Source: Fulvimarina pelagi HTCC2506
GTDB taxonomy: Bacteria; Pseudomonadota; Alphaproteobacteria; Rhizobiales; Rhizobiaceae
DNA length: 64,000 nt
NCBI RefSeq assembly: GCF_000153705.1
Contig: NZ_DS022272.1
Coordinates: forward strand, 62,001 to 126,000
Direction of reading: 5' to 3'
Position numbers and translations under genes: made by a program. Within the stretch, counting starts at the first letter, position 1; each line of letters starts with the position of its first letter. A model generated the notes under the pieces. That model was given only the letters and a program-made list of their open reading frames with translations. It ran no database searches and was not told the DNA's origin. Below, piece by piece: positions 63,473 to 64,000 of this stretch.

Positions 63473-64000
63473 ATGGCCGCCGTCATCGAGAATCACGACA
63501 CCGACGACACGGGCGAGGCCGAGATCGACGAGGCCGCGCTGACCGAGTTCGAGCGGCGCATGAGCGCCCTCGTACCCGGCCGGGCCTCCTATGCCGGGAA
63601 GCTCGCGAAGCTGAAGCAGACCTACTTCTGCCTCGAACGGGACGACGAGTTTCGTCTGGCGCTGAGCGATCTCGGCGCGGAGGCGATCGCACGCGGGCGC
63701 TCCGGCGGCGGCGTCGAGCGTCTCGACGGATCCTTCCTCACGCTGACGGGCAACCCCGGCGCGGGCAAGTCGCGAATGCTCCGGACGGCCCTGAAGATCT
63801 GCGGGATCCTGGAGCCCTTTCCGTTCAAGGGACACGAACTCAGGCTGGCCGTCAGAGTGACCGCGCCCAGCCCGTTCAACCGGGAACTCTTCTCCGCCGC
63901 CATCCTGCGCGCCGTCGGCATGGAGACGGACCGGCGTCTGACCGCGAACACGGGGATGCGGATCGTCACCAACCTGATGCGGCGCACGAGGACGTCGCTC
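63473..64000 (+). CDS. tnsC: TnsC/TniB-like AAA+ transposition ATPase, 3' end outside window
   Basis: ATG at 63473, one base after the tnsB stop; 176 codons visible. Walker A GNPGAGKS is at 93-100, preceded by FLTLT, and followed by the TniB-typical strand VRVTAPSPFNRELFSAAIL. These ATPases polymerise on target DNA and tell TnsB where to insert. The targeting factor (TniQ/TnsD) expected next is beyond the window. Confidence 0.88.
   Translation, partial: MAAVIENHDTDDTGEAEIDEAALTEFERRMSALVPGRASYAGKLAKLKQTYFCLERDDEFRLALSDLGAEAIARGRSGGGVERLDGSFLTLTGNPGAGKSRMLRTALKICGILEPFPFKGHELRLAVRVTAPSPFNRELFSAAILRAVGMETDRRLTANTGMRIVTNLMRRTRTSL

Noticed and set aside
60229..63486. 1085-codon minus-strand frame opposite tnsB
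   Set aside because: Antisense shadow of tnsA/tnsB; the + strand has intact DDE motifs and ribosome sites.
1..64000. CRISPR array or insertion sequences with terminal repeats
   Set aside because: No regularly spaced repeats and no complete IS-type transposase other than the Tn7-like module were seen.

Overview
The window reads as part of an alphaproteobacterial chromosome. It most resembles a Hyphomicrobiales (rhizobial-order) bacterium with serine-cycle C1/C2 metabolism. The basis is a dense PEP carboxylase / malyl-CoA lyase / malate thiokinase / hydroxypyruvate reductase / glycerate 2-kinase cluster, a pccB-pccA pair with a small ORF between them, and high third-position G+C. No species is claimed.

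Layout. (1) 1-16.5 kb, all leftward except one tiny + strand gene: propionyl-CoA carboxylase (pccB, small ORF, pccA running off the left edge), the serine-cycle cluster, alanine dehydrogenase, and a four-gene secreted, pilin-like locus. (2) 16.7-19.2 kb: cardiolipin synthase and an AI-2E-family permease. (3) 19.4-28 kb: amino-acid catabolism, with AcnX-type hydroxyproline dehydratase, hydroxyproline epimerase, D-amino-acid dehydrogenase, DapA-like deaminase and a GntR regulator, then an FAD amine oxidase and HglS (2-oxoadipate to 2-hydroxyglutarate). (4) 28-35.7 kb: a small ORF, ruvB, an M48 metalloprotease, the TPP-riboswitch-controlled thiBPQ transporter and a divergent thiamine pyrophosphokinase. 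(5) tRNA-Arg(CCT) at 35.87 kb, the apparent chromosome/island junction.

(6) 36-50.3 kb is a complete type I BREX operon in canonical order (brxA-brxB-brxC-pglX-pglZ-brxL, leftward). It is headed by a short protein that may be a ribbon-helix-helix regulator, with a palindrome in its leader. The middle of pglX is strikingly AT-rich, as if the specificity region had been exchanged. (7) 50.4-56.4 kb is accessory: a metallophosphoesterase, a DUF262/DUF1524 nuclease resembling the BREX-linked BrxU/GmrSD enzymes with a companion ORF, a CsbD-like stress protein, a decayed second copy of the metallophosphoesterase, an unknown 189-aa protein and a membrane diguanylate cyclase.

(8) 56.4-64 kb is very G+C-rich and carries a Tn7-like transposition module: TnsA-like nuclease, TnsB-like DDE transposase and a TnsC/TniB-like ATPase cut by the window edge. 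Just upstream is an unusual two-gene unit: a second TnsA-like protein lacking the catalytic Glu, translationally coupled to a soluble FtsH-like AAA+ zinc protease. Its promoter region has an exact match to the alphaproteobacterial LexA box. This pair is the best candidate here for an undescribed system.

Regulation seen in sequence: a near-perfect palindrome ahead of the malyl-CoA lyase operon has a recognisable relative ahead of ppc. A LuxR-type regulator with a degenerate receiver domain lies between the two transcription units and is the natural candidate to bind both.
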